Shown: positions 44,931 to 56,500, numbered from the stretch's first letter. The stretch: DNA of 64,000 nt from Sphingomonas panacis (GCF_001717955.1 NZ_CP014168.1:2885501-2949500), one strand, 5' to 3'. The notes: generated by a model not told the origin, from the sequence alone. Numbers and translations are program-made.

Positions 44931-46667
44931 TCAAAACACCGCCTTGCCGTCGCCGCCGAGCATCGCCTTGCGCACGAGCGGGATCGGTGGCCCGCCGAAG
45001 CTGAGGAAGGTGTCGTGGAACGCCTTCCAGCCGGCGCGGCCGCCGTGCTTGGCGGTCCAGTCGGCGCGCAGGCGGCGGATCATCAGCTTGCCCATCGTGT
45101 AGTTGAGATACGCCGGATCATAGGTGCCGCGCGCCGATTGCTGGCGGGCGTTGCCTTCGTCCTGATAGCATTGCTCGACGAACATCTTGCGGGACTGTTC
45201 CTGAGTCATGCCGCGCGCGTGCATCCCGATCGCCGAAAGGTAGCGGCAGTCGCGCAGCAAAGCGTTGGAAAGCTGGCCGATGTGAGTCTCGGCATCGCCT
45301 TTGTGGAGGCCGGCTTCCCACATCATCTCCTCGGCATAATGCGCCCAACCCTCGGCGAAAGCATAGCCGACGAACAGCCGCCCGAACAAAGACGGCGAAT
45401 GGTTGGCGTGGCGGAACTGAAGGAAGTGGCCGGGCATCACCTCATGGACGGTGGTGAACAGCAGGTCGTTCTTGCCGGGGATGAAATCGAGCTGAACCTG
45501 CTTGCTCCACGCCGGATCGGGCGGGGAGATGTAATAGACCGAGGGGATGCCTTTCTCGAACGGCCCCGGCGGATCGATATAGGCGGAGTTCTGCCGGTTG
45601 TAGGGCGGGCTTTCCTCAACCAGCGCCTGCTCGGTATCGGGGATCGAGACGATATCGTTCGCCAGCACGAACGCGCGCAGTTCGGGAATCTGCTTGCGCG
45701 CTTCTGCGACGGGATCGTTGTTGGCGGGCTTGTCGGCATTCGCCTTGGTCATGCAGGCCGGCACGGTCGCACCCGGCGCATACTCCGCGCACGCCGCGAC
45801 CAGCGCCTTGCGGTTGCGTTCGAGATCGGCCTTGCCCGCCGCTTCGAGCGTGTCGAGCGGCACGTCGACGCCTTCGGTCATGCTCAGCATTCGCGAGAAG
45901 CGGTCTGCGCCGAGCGCGAAGCCTTGCGTCGCGGTCGGGCGCTGGCTCTCCAGCCAGGCGGCGAGATCGTTCATCGCCTTGCTCGCGGCGGCCGCCGTCT
46001 TGGTATATTCGTCCTGCAACGCCGGGCTGTTCACGCCGGCGAACGCCTTCTTCGCGTCGTTGCTGTAGTAATCGGCAAAGCCCTTGAACGCCGCCGTGCC
46101 GAAATCGATGTAGCTCGCCGGCATCGGCGTCTTGAGGTTGGCGCGGATGTTGGCGGCGGCCTGCGGAATCTTGTGAAGGAAAGTGATCATCGCGCGCATC
46201 CGCGTCGCGGGATCGGCATAGTTGCGCGCGATGTACACGTTGGGATCGAGACCGCTGTTCACATACCACGCCGGATTGTGGTGCGGCTGATCGGCATCTT
46301 CGAGCCAGAACAGTTTGCCCTGCGCGACCGTGATCAGATACTCGCGTTCGAACGCGGCCTGCTTGTCGAGCTTCGCGGGATCGAACGCTTTCGCCTTGGC
46401 GACCGCGTCGCGCAGGAAATCGCCCTGCCGCTTGAGGCCGGCGGCGCTCCAGTCGCCCAGGCCACCGTCGAAATCGTGACGGCCCTGATAGACCGCGTCC
46501 GCCGGCGAGACCTTGAACCAATCCTCGATGAACGCGTCGCGGAACGCGGTCCAGTTTCCGGTCGGCAGCGGCGCGAGCGTTACGGCGGTGGCGGATGGGG
46601 TGGGGGACTTGGCGGTGCAGCCCGCAAGAGCAAGGGCGGCGGCGCTGGCCAGCCAGATGGTACGCAT
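44931..46667 (-). CDS. DUF885 family lipoprotein, putative metallopeptidase
   Basis: Lipoprotein of 578 residues with a lipobox (ALAGC, Cys17) and a low-complexity linker after it. The motif HEVMPGHF with a downstream EGWAHYAEE resembles the zinc-binding region of DUF885 and M32-like peptidases, so a periplasmic peptidase is plausible. ATG 46667 has GGAG six bases upstream; GTG 46673 is the longer alternative. Transcribed divergently from the alpha/beta hydrolase at 46784. Substrate unknown. Confidence 0.88.
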   Translation of the reverse strand: MRTIWLASAAALALAGCTAKSPTPSATAVTLAPLPTGNWTAFRDAFIEDWFKVSPADAVYQGRHDFDGGLGDWSAAGLKRQGDFLRDAVAKAKAFDPAKLDKQAAFEREYLITVAQGKLFWLEDADQPHHNPAWYVNSGLDPNVYIARNYADPATRMRAMITFLHKIPQAAANIRANLKTPMPASYIDFGTAAFKGFADYYSNDAKKAFAGVNSPALQDEYTKTAAAASKAMNDLAAWLESQRPTATQGFALGADRFSRMLSMTEGVDVPLDTLEAAGKADLERNRKALVAACAEYAPGATVPACMTKANADKPANNDPVAEARKQIPELRAFVLANDIVSIPDTEQALVEESPPYNRQNSAYIDPPGPFEKGIPSVYYISPPDPAWSKQVQLDFIPGKNDLLFTTVHEVMPGHFLQFRHANHSPSLFGRLFVGYAFAEGWAHYAEEMMWEAGLHKGDAETHIGQLSNALLRDCRYLSAIGMHARGMTQEQSRKMFVEQCYQDEGNARQQSARGTYDPAYLNYTMGKLMIRRLRADWTAKHGGRAGWKAFHDTFLSFGGPPIPLVRKAMLGGDGKAVF

Positions 46668-46783
46668 GGACACTCCGATTCGGGTTGCGTGCCGATGCTG
46701 GCAGCTTGCAGCGGCACGCGCCAGCCCCCGGGGAACGGGGTTCCGGCCGGATCGTTCTGGCTTCGATCCGATGGAGATGACCG

Positions 46784-47692
46784 ATGCCGTATATCAAGAC
46801 ACGCGACGGAACCGACCTCTATGTGAAGGACTGGGGCGAGGGCCGTCCGGTTGTGCTGATCCACGGCTGGCCCCTGTCGTCGGACAGTTGGGACGCGCAG
46901 GCGCTGGCGCTCGCCGACGCGGGCTTCCGCGCCATCGCCTATGACCGGCGCGGGTTCGGGCGATCGGGCCAGCCGTTTTCGGGATACGACTATAATACGT
47001 TGAGCGATGATTTGGCTGACGTGCTGGACGCCACGGGCGCGCAGGATGCCACGCTGATCGGCTTCTCGATGGGCGGTGGCGAGGTTGCGCGGTACATGAG
47101 CCGCCATGACGGGCGGGGCGTGATCGGCGCCGGACTGATCTCGTCGGTCGTGCCGTATATGCCGCAGGCCGAGGATAATCCGCACGGCGCGCCCGTCGAG
47201 CAACTGACCGAGATCGTCGAGAGCATCAAACAGGATCGTTACGGGTTCTTCGCGACGTTCTTCAAGCAGTTCTTCGGGATGGGGTTCATCTCCTCGCCGG
47301 TCAGCAACGAAGTGCTCGCCTGGGCGCAGCAGACCGCCAACATGGCTGGACTGAAGCCGATCCTCGCCTGCGCGGAATCGTTCAGTTTCACCGATTTCCG
47401 CCCTGATCTGGGGGCGTTCCGTGTGCCGACGCTGATCGTCCACGGCACCGCCGACAAGACGGTGCCGATCGACGCGACCGCACGGGTTGCCGCCAAGGCG
47501 ATTCGCCAGTCGCAGCTCGTCGAATATGACGGCGCGCCGCACGCGCTGACGATCACCGAGCGCGACCGCTTCACGCGCGATCTGCTGACCTTCCTCGGCC
47601 ACAAGCCGACGATCGAAGAAGCGAACACGTTCGAGGAAGAAATCCAGCGCGAGCAGTTGCTCAACCCGCAACTCGCGCCGATCATTCCGTGA
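46784..47692 (+). CDS. Alpha/beta hydrolase, chloroperoxidase-like
   Basis: Alpha/beta hydrolase of 302 residues without a signal peptide. LIHGWPLSS gives the oxyanion region, GFSMGGGE holds the nucleophile Ser95, HGTADKTVP the acid Asp and the His follows in GAPHALT. The sequence resembles the cofactor-free haloperoxidase/esterase group. The C-terminus has an unusual 30-residue acidic and Glu-rich extension (EEANTFEEEIQREQL). Single gene whose end faces ftsB across a long inverted repeat. Confidence 0.87.
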   Translation: MPYIKTRDGTDLYVKDWGEGRPVVLIHGWPLSSDSWDAQALALADAGFRAIAYDRRGFGRSGQPFSGYDYNTLSDDLADVLDATGAQDATLIGFSMGGGEVARYMSRHDGRGVIGAGLISSVVPYMPQAEDNPHGAPVEQLTEIVESIKQDRYGFFATFFKQFFGMGFISSPVSNEVLAWAQQTANMAGLKPILACAESFSFTDFRPDLGAFRVPTLIVHGTADKTVPIDATARVAAKAIRQSQLVEYDGAPHALTITERDRFTRDLLTFLGHKPTIEEANTFEEEIQREQLLNPQLAPIIP

Positions 47693-47713
47693 AGTAGAGC
47701 GCGAAACCATGAT

Positions 47714-47801
47714 CGTCGCCCCGGCGCAGGCCGGGGCCGCGGTGTACTCTGGCGGGCGAACCGCGTAAAACGCAGCGGCCCCGGCCTGCGCCGGGGCGAC
47801 G
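47714..47801. repeat. 27-bp perfect inverted repeat between convergent genes (REP-like)
   Basis: Arm 1 at 47714-47740 and arm 2 at 47775-47801 are exact reverse complements over 27 bases, separated by 34 bases. Each arm is itself a palindrome (CCCCGGC...GCCGGGG). The pair sits between the hydrolase stop and the ftsB stop and could act as a bidirectional transcription stop or as a REP doublet. The motif type is common in sphingomonads as far as I recall. Confidence 0.85.
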
Positions 47802-47810
47802 GTATTTTGG

Positions 47811-48155
47811 TTATTTCAGCGGGACGATCACTTCGTCAGGGTGTGCGACGTTCAGATCCTTGCGGACCAGTTCGTCGACCATGTCGGGATCGGCGTTCTT
47901 CGGGTCGAGCAGCGCGACACGGTTCTTGAGCACCTCGCGCTGTTTGGTGAGCGCAGCAAGCTCGGTGCGCTTGCGCTCGAGATGCTTCTCGATGTCGCCA
48001 TAGGCCAGCGCGCCGTTCGGGCCGATGATCGCGTAGGCGCCGAAGAAGGCGCCCACGGTCAGCAGGGCCGCAGGCGGCCCCGCTTTTCGCAGGACCGTCC
48101 GGAACGACGTCCGTTTCGGGGTTGTACGCTTTACCATGTCGCGATTCTCGCGCAT
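47811..48155 (-). CDS. ftsB: FtsB/DivIC-type septum formation initiator
   Basis: Small bitopic cell-division protein of 114 residues: a basic N-terminus, one transmembrane helix (AALLTVGAFFGAYAIIG) and a coiled coil (about 56-85) rich in Leu, Lys and Glu, then a short C-terminal part (VRKDLNVAHPDEVIV). Its place directly after eno is the conserved arrangement in proteobacteria. ATG 48137 is an alternative start; neither has a convincing ribosome-binding site. Confidence 0.87.
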   Translation of the reverse strand: MRENRDMVKRTTPKRTSFRTVLRKAGPPAALLTVGAFFGAYAIIGPNGALAYGDIEKHLERKRTELAALTKQREVLKNRVALLDPKNADPDMVDELVRKDLNVAHPDEVIVPLK

Positions 48156-48207
48156 CGCGACTCGCGGATCAACCCCGAATTAACGACTTTCTTTACGATA
48201 CGGCGAA

Positions 48208-49497
<1,290 letters not shown>

Positions 49498-49627
49498 CTA
49501 TCGTTGGCGTCAGGCGTGCTTGGCGGGGCCTGTATCTGCAATCGCCACGGGCGGCAATTCGTTGCCGTAATGGAACCGCGCCTTGCCCCGCCGGTTGAGG
49601 CCGTAATGGATTTGGAAAGGGCATCTC

Positions 49628-50122
49628 ATGGCCGATGAAACCGTAAACGAACCGACCCCCGGCGTGCTGAACGATGCGCCGATCGATACGCCAGAAAGCA
49701 CTGAGCCGTCCGCGAAGACCAGCGCCGAGGCGGAGGCGCCGAATGTGACTCAGACGCTCAAGGATGGCGCGGCGAAGCTCGCCAAGGAAGCGACCGACCG
49801 GGCGCGCACCTTCGCCGAGGACGGCAAGGCGCGTGCGGGTGGTGCGCTCGACGAGCTGACCAAGATGATCTCCGACGCGGCGGATACCGTCGATGAGAAG
49901 GTCGGTCCGCAATATGGCCAATATGCGCGGACGGCGGCCGAGACGATCGGCAACTTCTCCGAGCAGCTCAAGGCGAAGGATCTCGAGGATCTGATCGAGG
50001 ACGCACGCGGTTTCGTCCAGAAGAGTCCGGCGATCGCGATCGGCACGGCGGCGGCGATCGGCTTTGTTGTGGCGCGCCTTGTCGCCTCGGGGCTTACCCC
50101 CGATACCGTCGATCAAGCCTGA
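49628..50122 (+). CDS. DUF883/ElaB-like membrane-anchored protein
   Basis: Protein of 164 residues: an acidic disordered N-terminus (to about residue 40), a long Ala/Lys-rich amphipathic helix, and a C-terminal hydrophobic segment (PAIAIGTAAAIGFVVARLVA) that should insert in the inner membrane. The layout resembles ElaB/YqjD/DUF883 proteins, which anchor ribosomes or respond to envelope stress. First of four small genes in a row. Family assignment is by architecture only. Confidence 0.65.
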   Translation: MADETVNEPTPGVLNDAPIDTPESTEPSAKTSAEAEAPNVTQTLKDGAAKLAKEATDRARTFAEDGKARAGGALDELTKMISDAADTVDEKVGPQYGQYARTAAETIGNFSEQLKAKDLEDLIEDARGFVQKSPAIAIGTAAAIGFVVARLVASGLTPDTVDQA

Positions 50123-50148
50123 TCGACCACCACGGTTTCGGGGGAAGC

Positions 50149-50484
50149 ATGGCGGAAAACACCACTGACGACGGCATCGGCACGCTGATCTCGCGGCTCG
50201 TCGAAGACGCCAAGGCGTTCGCGTTCGCCGAGATCGCGGTGTACCGCGCGCGCCTGATGAAAGCCGTGGCGGATTATCGCGCCGCGGCGATCCTCGGTGT
50301 GGCCGCGCTGATCCTGGCACACGCAGCGGTCATCGCGCTTCTGGTCGGCATCATCCTGAGCGTCGCGCAGGCGCTCGGGCCGATCTGGGCGACGGTGATC
50401 ACGGTCGGCGGGGCGCTGCTGGTCGCGGGGGTACTCGTGTGGATCGCGGTGTCGATCGTCAGCGCGAAAGGGAAGGCACGATGA
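50149..50484 (+). CDS. Phage-holin-family (YqjE-like) membrane protein
   Basis: Small protein of 111 residues with two transmembrane helices (AAILGVAALILAHAAVIALL and ATVITVGGALLVAGVLVW) after an amphipathic N-terminus. Matches the YqjE/Actino-superholin group. There is no phage gene nearby, so the holin label reflects topology rather than lysis. Second gene of the four-gene operon, overlapping the next by ATGA. Confidence 0.75.
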   Translation: MAENTTDDGIGTLISRLVEDAKAFAFAEIAVYRARLMKAVADYRAAAILGVAALILAHAAVIALLVGIILSVAQALGPIWATVITVGGALLVAGVLVWIAVSIVSAKGKAR

Positions 50485-50819
50485 GCGACGCTGTCGATCC
50501 GGTCGTGGTCGCGCAGGAGCGGGCACGCATGGCGCGCGCGCGGCTGGAGACTTCGGTCGCCGCGTTGCGCGAGCGAGTCGACCCGCGCACGATCGCGAGG
50601 AACGCCACCGAGGGCCTGCGCGAGCAGGGCGAGGCGGCGGCGGCTGCGGCGCGGCGCAACCCGGGCATCGTTGCCGGTGCGCTCGCGGTCGCGGGGCTGC
50701 TGATCGCGCGCCGGCCGGTGCTGGCGCTGTTTCGCCGACGCCGCAAGGATACGAAGGTGGCGCCCAAGCATTCAATCACTCACACTGCCCGCGAGGGCGC
50801 GAAAGGAAAGCCGCAATGA
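50481..50819 (+). CDS. DUF3618 family protein
   Basis: Protein of 112 residues. A coiled, Arg/Ala-rich N-terminus with DPRTIARNATEG is followed by a hydrophobic stretch (NPGIVAGALAVAGLLIARRP) and a very basic tail. This resembles DUF3618 proteins found beside YqjE homologues. Start ATG 50481 overlaps the upstream stop, and its stop overlaps the next start (both ATGA). Function unknown. Confidence 0.75.
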   Translation: MSDAVDPVVVAQERARMARARLETSVAALRERVDPRTIARNATEGLREQGEAAAAAARRNPGIVAGALAVAGLLIARRPVLALFRRRRKDTKVAPKHSITHTAREGAKGKPQ

Positions 50820-51289
50820 CCCAGACCGATGACGCCCTGACCGCGGAAGTGTCGGACGCCACGCCGGCGAAAGCGACCATTCGCGATACGATCGAGACCA
50901 CGCTGGATACCGCCAAGGAATCCGCGAACAAGGCGCTGGTAACGGCCAGCGAAGCCGCGCGTGAGACCGCGCGGAAGACGGCGGAAGGGATCGAGGCGAA
51001 TCCGCTCTCGGTGCTGGTCGGCGGCGTCGCGCTCGGTGTGTTGGCTGGTGCGCTGATCCCCCGTGGTGACAGCGAGACCAGGCTGCTCAAGCCGGTCGGC
51101 CGCAAAATCACCGATACCGCGCGTGGCGCGGTCGAGGCGGCGAAAGATGCCGGCAAGGCTGAGCTCGCCGGGATCGGCCTCAGCCGGGCGGCGGCGAGCG
51201 ACACGGCGGGCAAGTTGGTCCTGACCGTGCTCACGGCTCTCGCGACGGCCGGTGTCTCGGCCGCGAAGAGTGCCGCCACCAAGCAATAG
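50816..51289 (+). CDS. Hypothetical membrane-associated Ala-rich protein
   Basis: Protein of 157 residues I cannot name. An acidic start, a helical Thr/Ala/Lys-rich region, a hydrophobic hairpin-like segment (PLSVLVGGVALGVLAGALIP) and a second weak hydrophobic segment at the C-terminus (LVLTVLTALATAGVSAAKSA). Fourth gene of the operon with ATGA overlap. It shares its general pattern with the first gene (49628), hinting at a common architecture rather than clear duplication. Confidence 0.7.
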   Translation: MTQTDDALTAEVSDATPAKATIRDTIETTLDTAKESANKALVTASEAARETARKTAEGIEANPLSVLVGGVALGVLAGALIPRGDSETRLLKPVGRKITDTARGAVEAAKDAGKAELAGIGLSRAAASDTAGKLVLTVLTALATAGVSAAKSAATKQ

Positions 51290-51397
51290 GACTACCGCGC
51301 CGCGGCAATAGACGAATATTGCTGCGGCGCATGCCAATGCGTTTTCCCGGGAAACCAAATCCCGCTTCGCGCGTTGGCAATTGACTGGGGTGGAACC

Positions 51398-51436
51398 ATG
51401 AGGGTCTGCTTCCACGCAGGGGGCAGAACCGTTTGA
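51398..51436 (+). CDS. Possible 12-residue leader peptide before tamA
   Basis: A short frame MRVCFHAGGRTV begins at ATG 51398 with GGGGTGG six bases upstream and ends at a TGA that overlaps the TTG start of tamA (TTGA). It could be a coupling or regulatory leader, or chance. No conservation can be judged from one genome. Confidence 0.2.
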   Translation: MRVCFHAGGRTV

Positions 51437-53562
51437 TCGCGCCGGGTTTTTCGACAAGTTGGTTGGCGATTGCGGTGATGGGCGCCGCGCCGCAGCAGGT
51501 TTCATCCGCGCAGCAGGTGCCGGCTCCGCCGCAATCCGCGCAATCCGATGATCGCGCGGCCGAACAGCCGATCGTGCCCGAAGCCGAGTTCGACAAGGCG
51601 CTGCCGCCGCTGAGCAGCGACATCAACGCACCGCTTGAACAGATAACGCTTGAGCCGGTCGGTACGCCGCCGCCCGTGGCCGCCACACCGCCGGCTACGA
51701 ACGGCACCGCGACGGTTCAGCCTACGCCCGCTACCGTTGTTCCGGCGCCGGTGGACCTCGATCAGCCGCTACCGCCGCTCGCGAGCTTCGATTCGGTTCC
51801 CCTCGTCACCGTCGCGGACAAGGCCGAGAAGAACCCGGAGATCCGCTACGAAACCGTCGTCGCCGGGCTCGACAAGGTTGGCCTCGAAGACGAATTCAAG
51901 GCGCATTCGGTCCTCAAGGGCAAAGGCAAGGCCGCCAATGCGGCGGTCGTATCGGCGCGCGCGCATGAGGATGAGGAACTGGCCGGACGGGTGATGCGCG
52001 CGGCTGGCTATTATGACGGCACCGCCGTCGGCACGATCGAGACGATCCCCAACGAACCCGGTCGCGTGCGCGCGCGCATCAACGCGACGCCTGGCAAGCT
52101 CTATCATCTCGGCGCGGTCAAGGTCGATGCACAGCCGACCGTACCATCGGACCTGATCGCCAACGCGCTCGCCCTCAAGACGGGTGATCCGATCGAGGCT
52201 GGGCGCGTGCAGGGCGCGGAGGCCAATATCGCGACGGTGCTGCCGCAGAACGGCTATCCGTTCGCCAAGGTCGGCCAGCGCGACATCCTGCTCGACGAAC
52301 TGACCACCACCGGCGACTATACGCTGCCGATCGATACCGGGCCGCGCGCGACGTTCGGCGGGTATACGACCACCGGCAAGCTGGCGTTCGACGCGCATCA
52401 TGTCGGCGTGCTGGCGCGGTTCAAGCCGGGGCAGATCTATGACAGCCGCAAGGTCGATGATCTGCGCCAGGCGCTGATCGCGACGGGGCTGTTCTCGACC
52501 GCGTCGGTGGAGCCGGTCAAGACCGGCAAGCCAGGGCCGGAGGGCACCGAGCAGGTTGATCTGCTCGTGCGGCAGGTCGCCGGTCCGAAGCGTTCGCTGT
52601 CGGTGAGCGGCGGCTATTCGACCGGCGAGGGTTTCAAGCTCGAAGGCAGCTTCACCAACCGCAACCTGTTCCCGCCCGAAGGCGCGCTGATCCTCAACGT
52701 GGTCGGCGGCTCGCAGGAGCAGGGCGCCGGCGCGACCTTCAAGCGATCGAACGCGGGCAAGCGCGACCGCACTTTCAGCGCGGGCGTGACCGCCGATCAT
52801 TCGAACTACGATGCGTACAACGCCTTCACCGGCACGGTGTTCGCGCGGATGTCGTATGATTCCACGCCGATCTGGCAGAAGAAGTTCACCTGGGCGCTGG
52901 GCGTCGAACTGACTGGCACCAACGAAAGCGTGTATGATTTCGGCCGCGCGCGCGACGTGCGGCGAACCTATTTCATCGCCGCTTTGCCCGGGCAGGCGCA
53001 ATGGGACACGACCGATAGCCTGCTCAATCCGACCAAAGGATATCGCGTCAAACTGAGCCTCAGCCCCGAGACATCGGTGCAGGGCAATATCAGCCCCTAT
53101 GTTCGTTCGCTTGCCGAGGTGAGCGGCTATTATCCGATCAGCGACAGCATAGTGCTGGCCGGGCGGGTGCGCGCCGCCTCGATCGCGGGCGTATCTCGCG
53201 ACGATCTCGCGCCGTCGCGGCGCTATTATGGCGGCGGCGGCGGATCGGTTCGCGGCTATGGTTATCAGCGGCTCGGACCGTTCGACCCCAAGGGCGATCC
53301 GGTCGGCGGGCGCTCGCTCAACGAATTCTCGATCGAGGCGCGCTACCGCTTCGGCAATTTCGGCATCGTGCCGTTCTTCGATGGCGGCAACAGTTATGAG
53401 AGCGTGCTGCCCAAGGGGCAGGATCTGCGCTTCGGCGCGGGTATCGGCGGGCGGTTCTACACCAATTTCGGCCCGCTGCGCCTCGACGTCGCGACGCCGC
53501 TCAACAAACGCAAGGGCGACGGTTTGATAGCCCTCTATATCTCGATCGGGCAGGCATTCTGA
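51433..53562 (+). CDS. tamA: Omp85-family translocation assembly protein
   Basis: Outer-membrane assembly factor of 709 residues. Signal-like start (ending near residue 28), a long Pro/Gln/Ala-rich linker (to about residue 125), POTRA-type domains, then the Omp85 barrel with the VRGYGY motif of the surface loop and a C-terminal Phe. Followed with one-base overlap by tamB, the classical TAM pair. Start is TTG 51433 with AGGGGG upstream; the first in-frame ATG (51478) would cut the signal peptide. Works with TamB in inserting outer-membrane proteins or moving lipids. Confidence 0.9.
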   Translation: MIAPGFSTSWLAIAVMGAAPQQVSSAQQVPAPPQSAQSDDRAAEQPIVPEAEFDKALPPLSSDINAPLEQITLEPVGTPPPVAATPPATNGTATVQPTPATVVPAPVDLDQPLPPLASFDSVPLVTVADKAEKNPEIRYETVVAGLDKVGLEDEFKAHSVLKGKGKAANAAVVSARAHEDEELAGRVMRAAGYYDGTAVGTIETIPNEPGRVRARINATPGKLYHLGAVKVDAQPTVPSDLIANALALKTGDPIEAGRVQGAEANIATVLPQNGYPFAKVGQRDILLDELTTTGDYTLPIDTGPRATFGGYTTTGKLAFDAHHVGVLARFKPGQIYDSRKVDDLRQALIATGLFSTASVEPVKTGKPGPEGTEQVDLLVRQVAGPKRSLSVSGGYSTGEGFKLEGSFTNRNLFPPEGALILNVVGGSQEQGAGATFKRSNAGKRDRTFSAGVTADHSNYDAYNAFTGTVFARMSYDSTPIWQKKFTWALGVELTGTNESVYDFGRARDVRRTYFIAALPGQAQWDTTDSLLNPTKGYRVKLSLSPETSVQGNISPYVRSLAEVSGYYPISDSIVLAGRVRAASIAGVSRDDLAPSRRYYGGGGGSVRGYGYQRLGPFDPKGDPVGGRSLNEFSIEARYRFGNFGIVPFFDGGNSYESVLPKGQDLRFGAGIGGRFYTNFGPLRLDVATPLNKRKGDGLIALYISIGQAF

Positions 53563-56500
53563 TGGCCAGCGAAGCCCCCGATCAGATCGTCATCGCGCGC
53601 GCGCCGCTGTGGCAGCGTATCGCCAAGTGGGTTGGCCTCGCGCTCGCCGTGCTGGCGTTGCTGGTCGTCGCACTTGTGTTTGGTATCAACACCCAGCCGG
53701 GGCGGCGCTTCCTCGCCAACACGATCGGCGGCTATACGCTCGCCTCTGGCCTGAACGTGACGGTCGGGCGGATCGACGGCTCGATCTACGGCGCGATGGT
53801 GCTGCGTGACGTTCGCGTGCGCGATCAGCAGGGGGTGTTCCTGACCTCGCCGGCGATCGCGGTCGACTGGCGACCGTTCGCGTTCGTCAACAATCACGCC
53901 GACGTGAAGAGCGCGACCGCGCAGCTCATCACCATGACGCGCATGCCGGTGATGAAGCCGACGCCGACCGATCCCAACGCGCCGACCTTGCCGAGCATGG
54001 ACATCGATGTCGGCCGGCTGAAGATCGACCGGTTCGTGATGCAGAAGCCGGTTACGGGGCAGGCGCATATCATCGCGATCGACGGCCTCGCGCACATCGC
54101 GGACCGGCGCGCGCAGGTGACGGCGAACGTCGCGGCGCTCGCCGGACAGGGAATCGCCGGCGGTGACCGGCTCGCGGTGAAGCTCGATGCCGTGCCCGAC
54201 GACAACAAACTCGACATCGACGCCAAGCTCGCCGCGCCGGCGGGCGGCGTCGTCGCGACGATCGGCAAGTTGACCGCACCGCTCGACCTGACGATCGGCG
54301 GCACCGGAAGCTGGAAGGCGTGGAACGGCAGAATCGCCGGCACGCTCGGCGGCGCCTCGCTCGCCGACCTGACGCTCACCGCCAATGACGGCACGTTCAA
54401 GCTGCGCGGCAACGCCCACCCCGGCCTCTATCCGAGTGGCGCGCCCAAGGACGCGGCAACTCCGGTCAACCCGGTCGCGCGGCTGACCGCGCCGCAGCTC
54501 GACATCGCGCTCGACGCGGTGATGAACAAGCGTGTCGTCGATACCAAGCTGACGTTGCGTTCTGCTGCGCTCGCGCTGGCCGGGCAGGGGCGGCTTGATC
54601 TCGCCGCGAGCAGGTTCGGCCAGCTCAAGGTCGATGCCAAATTGCTGACGCCCGGGGCGATCGCGCCCAACCTCAACGGCCGCGACGTAGTGGCGAGCGT
54701 GGTGCTCGACGGTCCGTTCGCGACGCCGACCGTGAATTATGTCGTGCAGGGCGCGTCGATCGGCTTCGGCGCGATCCGGGTCGACAATGTCTATGCCTCG
54801 GGGCTGGCGACGGTCGATGCCAAGCATATCCTGATCCCGGTCAACGCGCGCGCGTCTCGGGTGGTCGGGCTGAACGCGGCGGCGGGTGGCCTGCTCCAGA
54901 ACGTCGCGATCAACGGCAGTTTCGCGATCTCGGGCGACAAGGTGCTGTCGGACAATCTGCGCATCCGCTCCTCTAAGATCGACGCAACCGCGCTGGTCGT
55001 CGCGGATCTGTCGAGCGGCACGTATCGCGGTGCGCTCAACGGCAAGGTCAACAATTACCGGATCGAAGGCTTCGGCATCGTCAGCCTTGCCACGGATGCC
55101 AAGCTGGTGACCGCGCCCAAGGGCGGGTTCGGCATCACCGGCCACGTCGTCGCGCGGACGTCGCAGATCTTCAACGAAGGCGCGCGCAACTTCCTCGGCG
55201 GCAACGCAATCGTGAAGGCGGATGTCGGTTACGATCCCACCGGAATCATCACCTTCCGCAACCTCAAGCTCGCCGCGCCCGATTTCTCGGTGACCCGCGG
55301 CGAGGGGCGTTACGATCCGGCCGGACCGCTGTTGGTCAATGCCGATGCCTATTCGAAGCAATATGGCCCGTTGACGGCACGGGTGACCGGCACGGTCGCC
55401 AAGCCGGTGGTGCTGCTGCGCGCGCCGCGGCCGGGCGTTGGCGTGGGTCTCGTCAATCTCGAGGCGCAGGTGCGTGGGACCGGCTCGGCCTATGCGATCG
55501 TTGCCAAGGGCGGCACCAATTACGGGCCGTTCACCGCCGACGTGGTCGCGGCAACCGCGCCGACGCTGACCGTCGATATCCGCCGCGTGCAGTTCGCCGG
55601 TGTCGTCGCCAGCGGCAAGGTTCAGCAACTCAAGGCCGGTCCGTTCTCGGGCCGGGTTCAGTTCGCCGGAGCGGGCATCGCCGGCGCGGCGGTGCTGGGG
55701 GCGCAAGGGTCCGTGCAGCGCGCCGACATCGCCGCGACTGCGACTAACGCGAAGATTCCGGGTGCGACCGCGTTCACCATCGGCCGCGCGATCATCAAGG
55801 CGCAGGCGATCCTGTATCCCAAGGCGCCGCAGATCATCGCGGACGCGCAGATCGGCAACCTTCGTTATGGTGAGGCGGTGATCACGGCTGCGCGCGCCAA
55901 GGTGAATTACGCCGGTGGCGCCGGTACGGCCCAATTCCTCGCCAACGGGTCGAGCGGCGTGCCGTTCCGACTGGCTGCGAACGCCAAGCTCAGCCCCAAG
56001 CTGTGGCTCGCGGCGCTGCAGGGCCAGGCCAACGGCATCGACTTCAAGACCGTCAATCCGGCGCGGATCGCGATCGACGGCAGCAACTACGCACTCCAGC
56101 CGACCCGGATCGATTTCGGCGGCGCGGGCGGCGGCTCGGCGCGGATCGCGGGCAGCTACGGCAAGGGCATGACCGTACAGGCGCGACTCGACCGGATGGA
56201 CCTGTCGATGGTCAACGCGCTGGTGCCCAACCTCGGGCTTGGCGGCACGGCGACCGGCGGCCTGGACTTCAGCCAGCCTACCGGGACGAGCTTCCCGCAG
56301 GCGACCGCCCGCCTGAACATCGCCAACTTCACCCGGTCGAGCCTTGCCACCGTATCCGAGCCGGTCGGCATCGTCTTCGTCGGCAAGCTGCTGCCTGATG
56401 GCGGCGACGCGCGCGCGATCATCACGCGCGGCGGCACCACCGTTGGCCGGATGGTCGCGACGCTGCGTCCGCTCGGGTCGAGTTCGGGAAGCTGGACGAC

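Noticed and set aside
50149..50484. Prophage remnant because of a holin-family protein
   Set aside because: No integrase, terminase, lysin or structural gene; the protein fits the chromosomal YqjE-like group.
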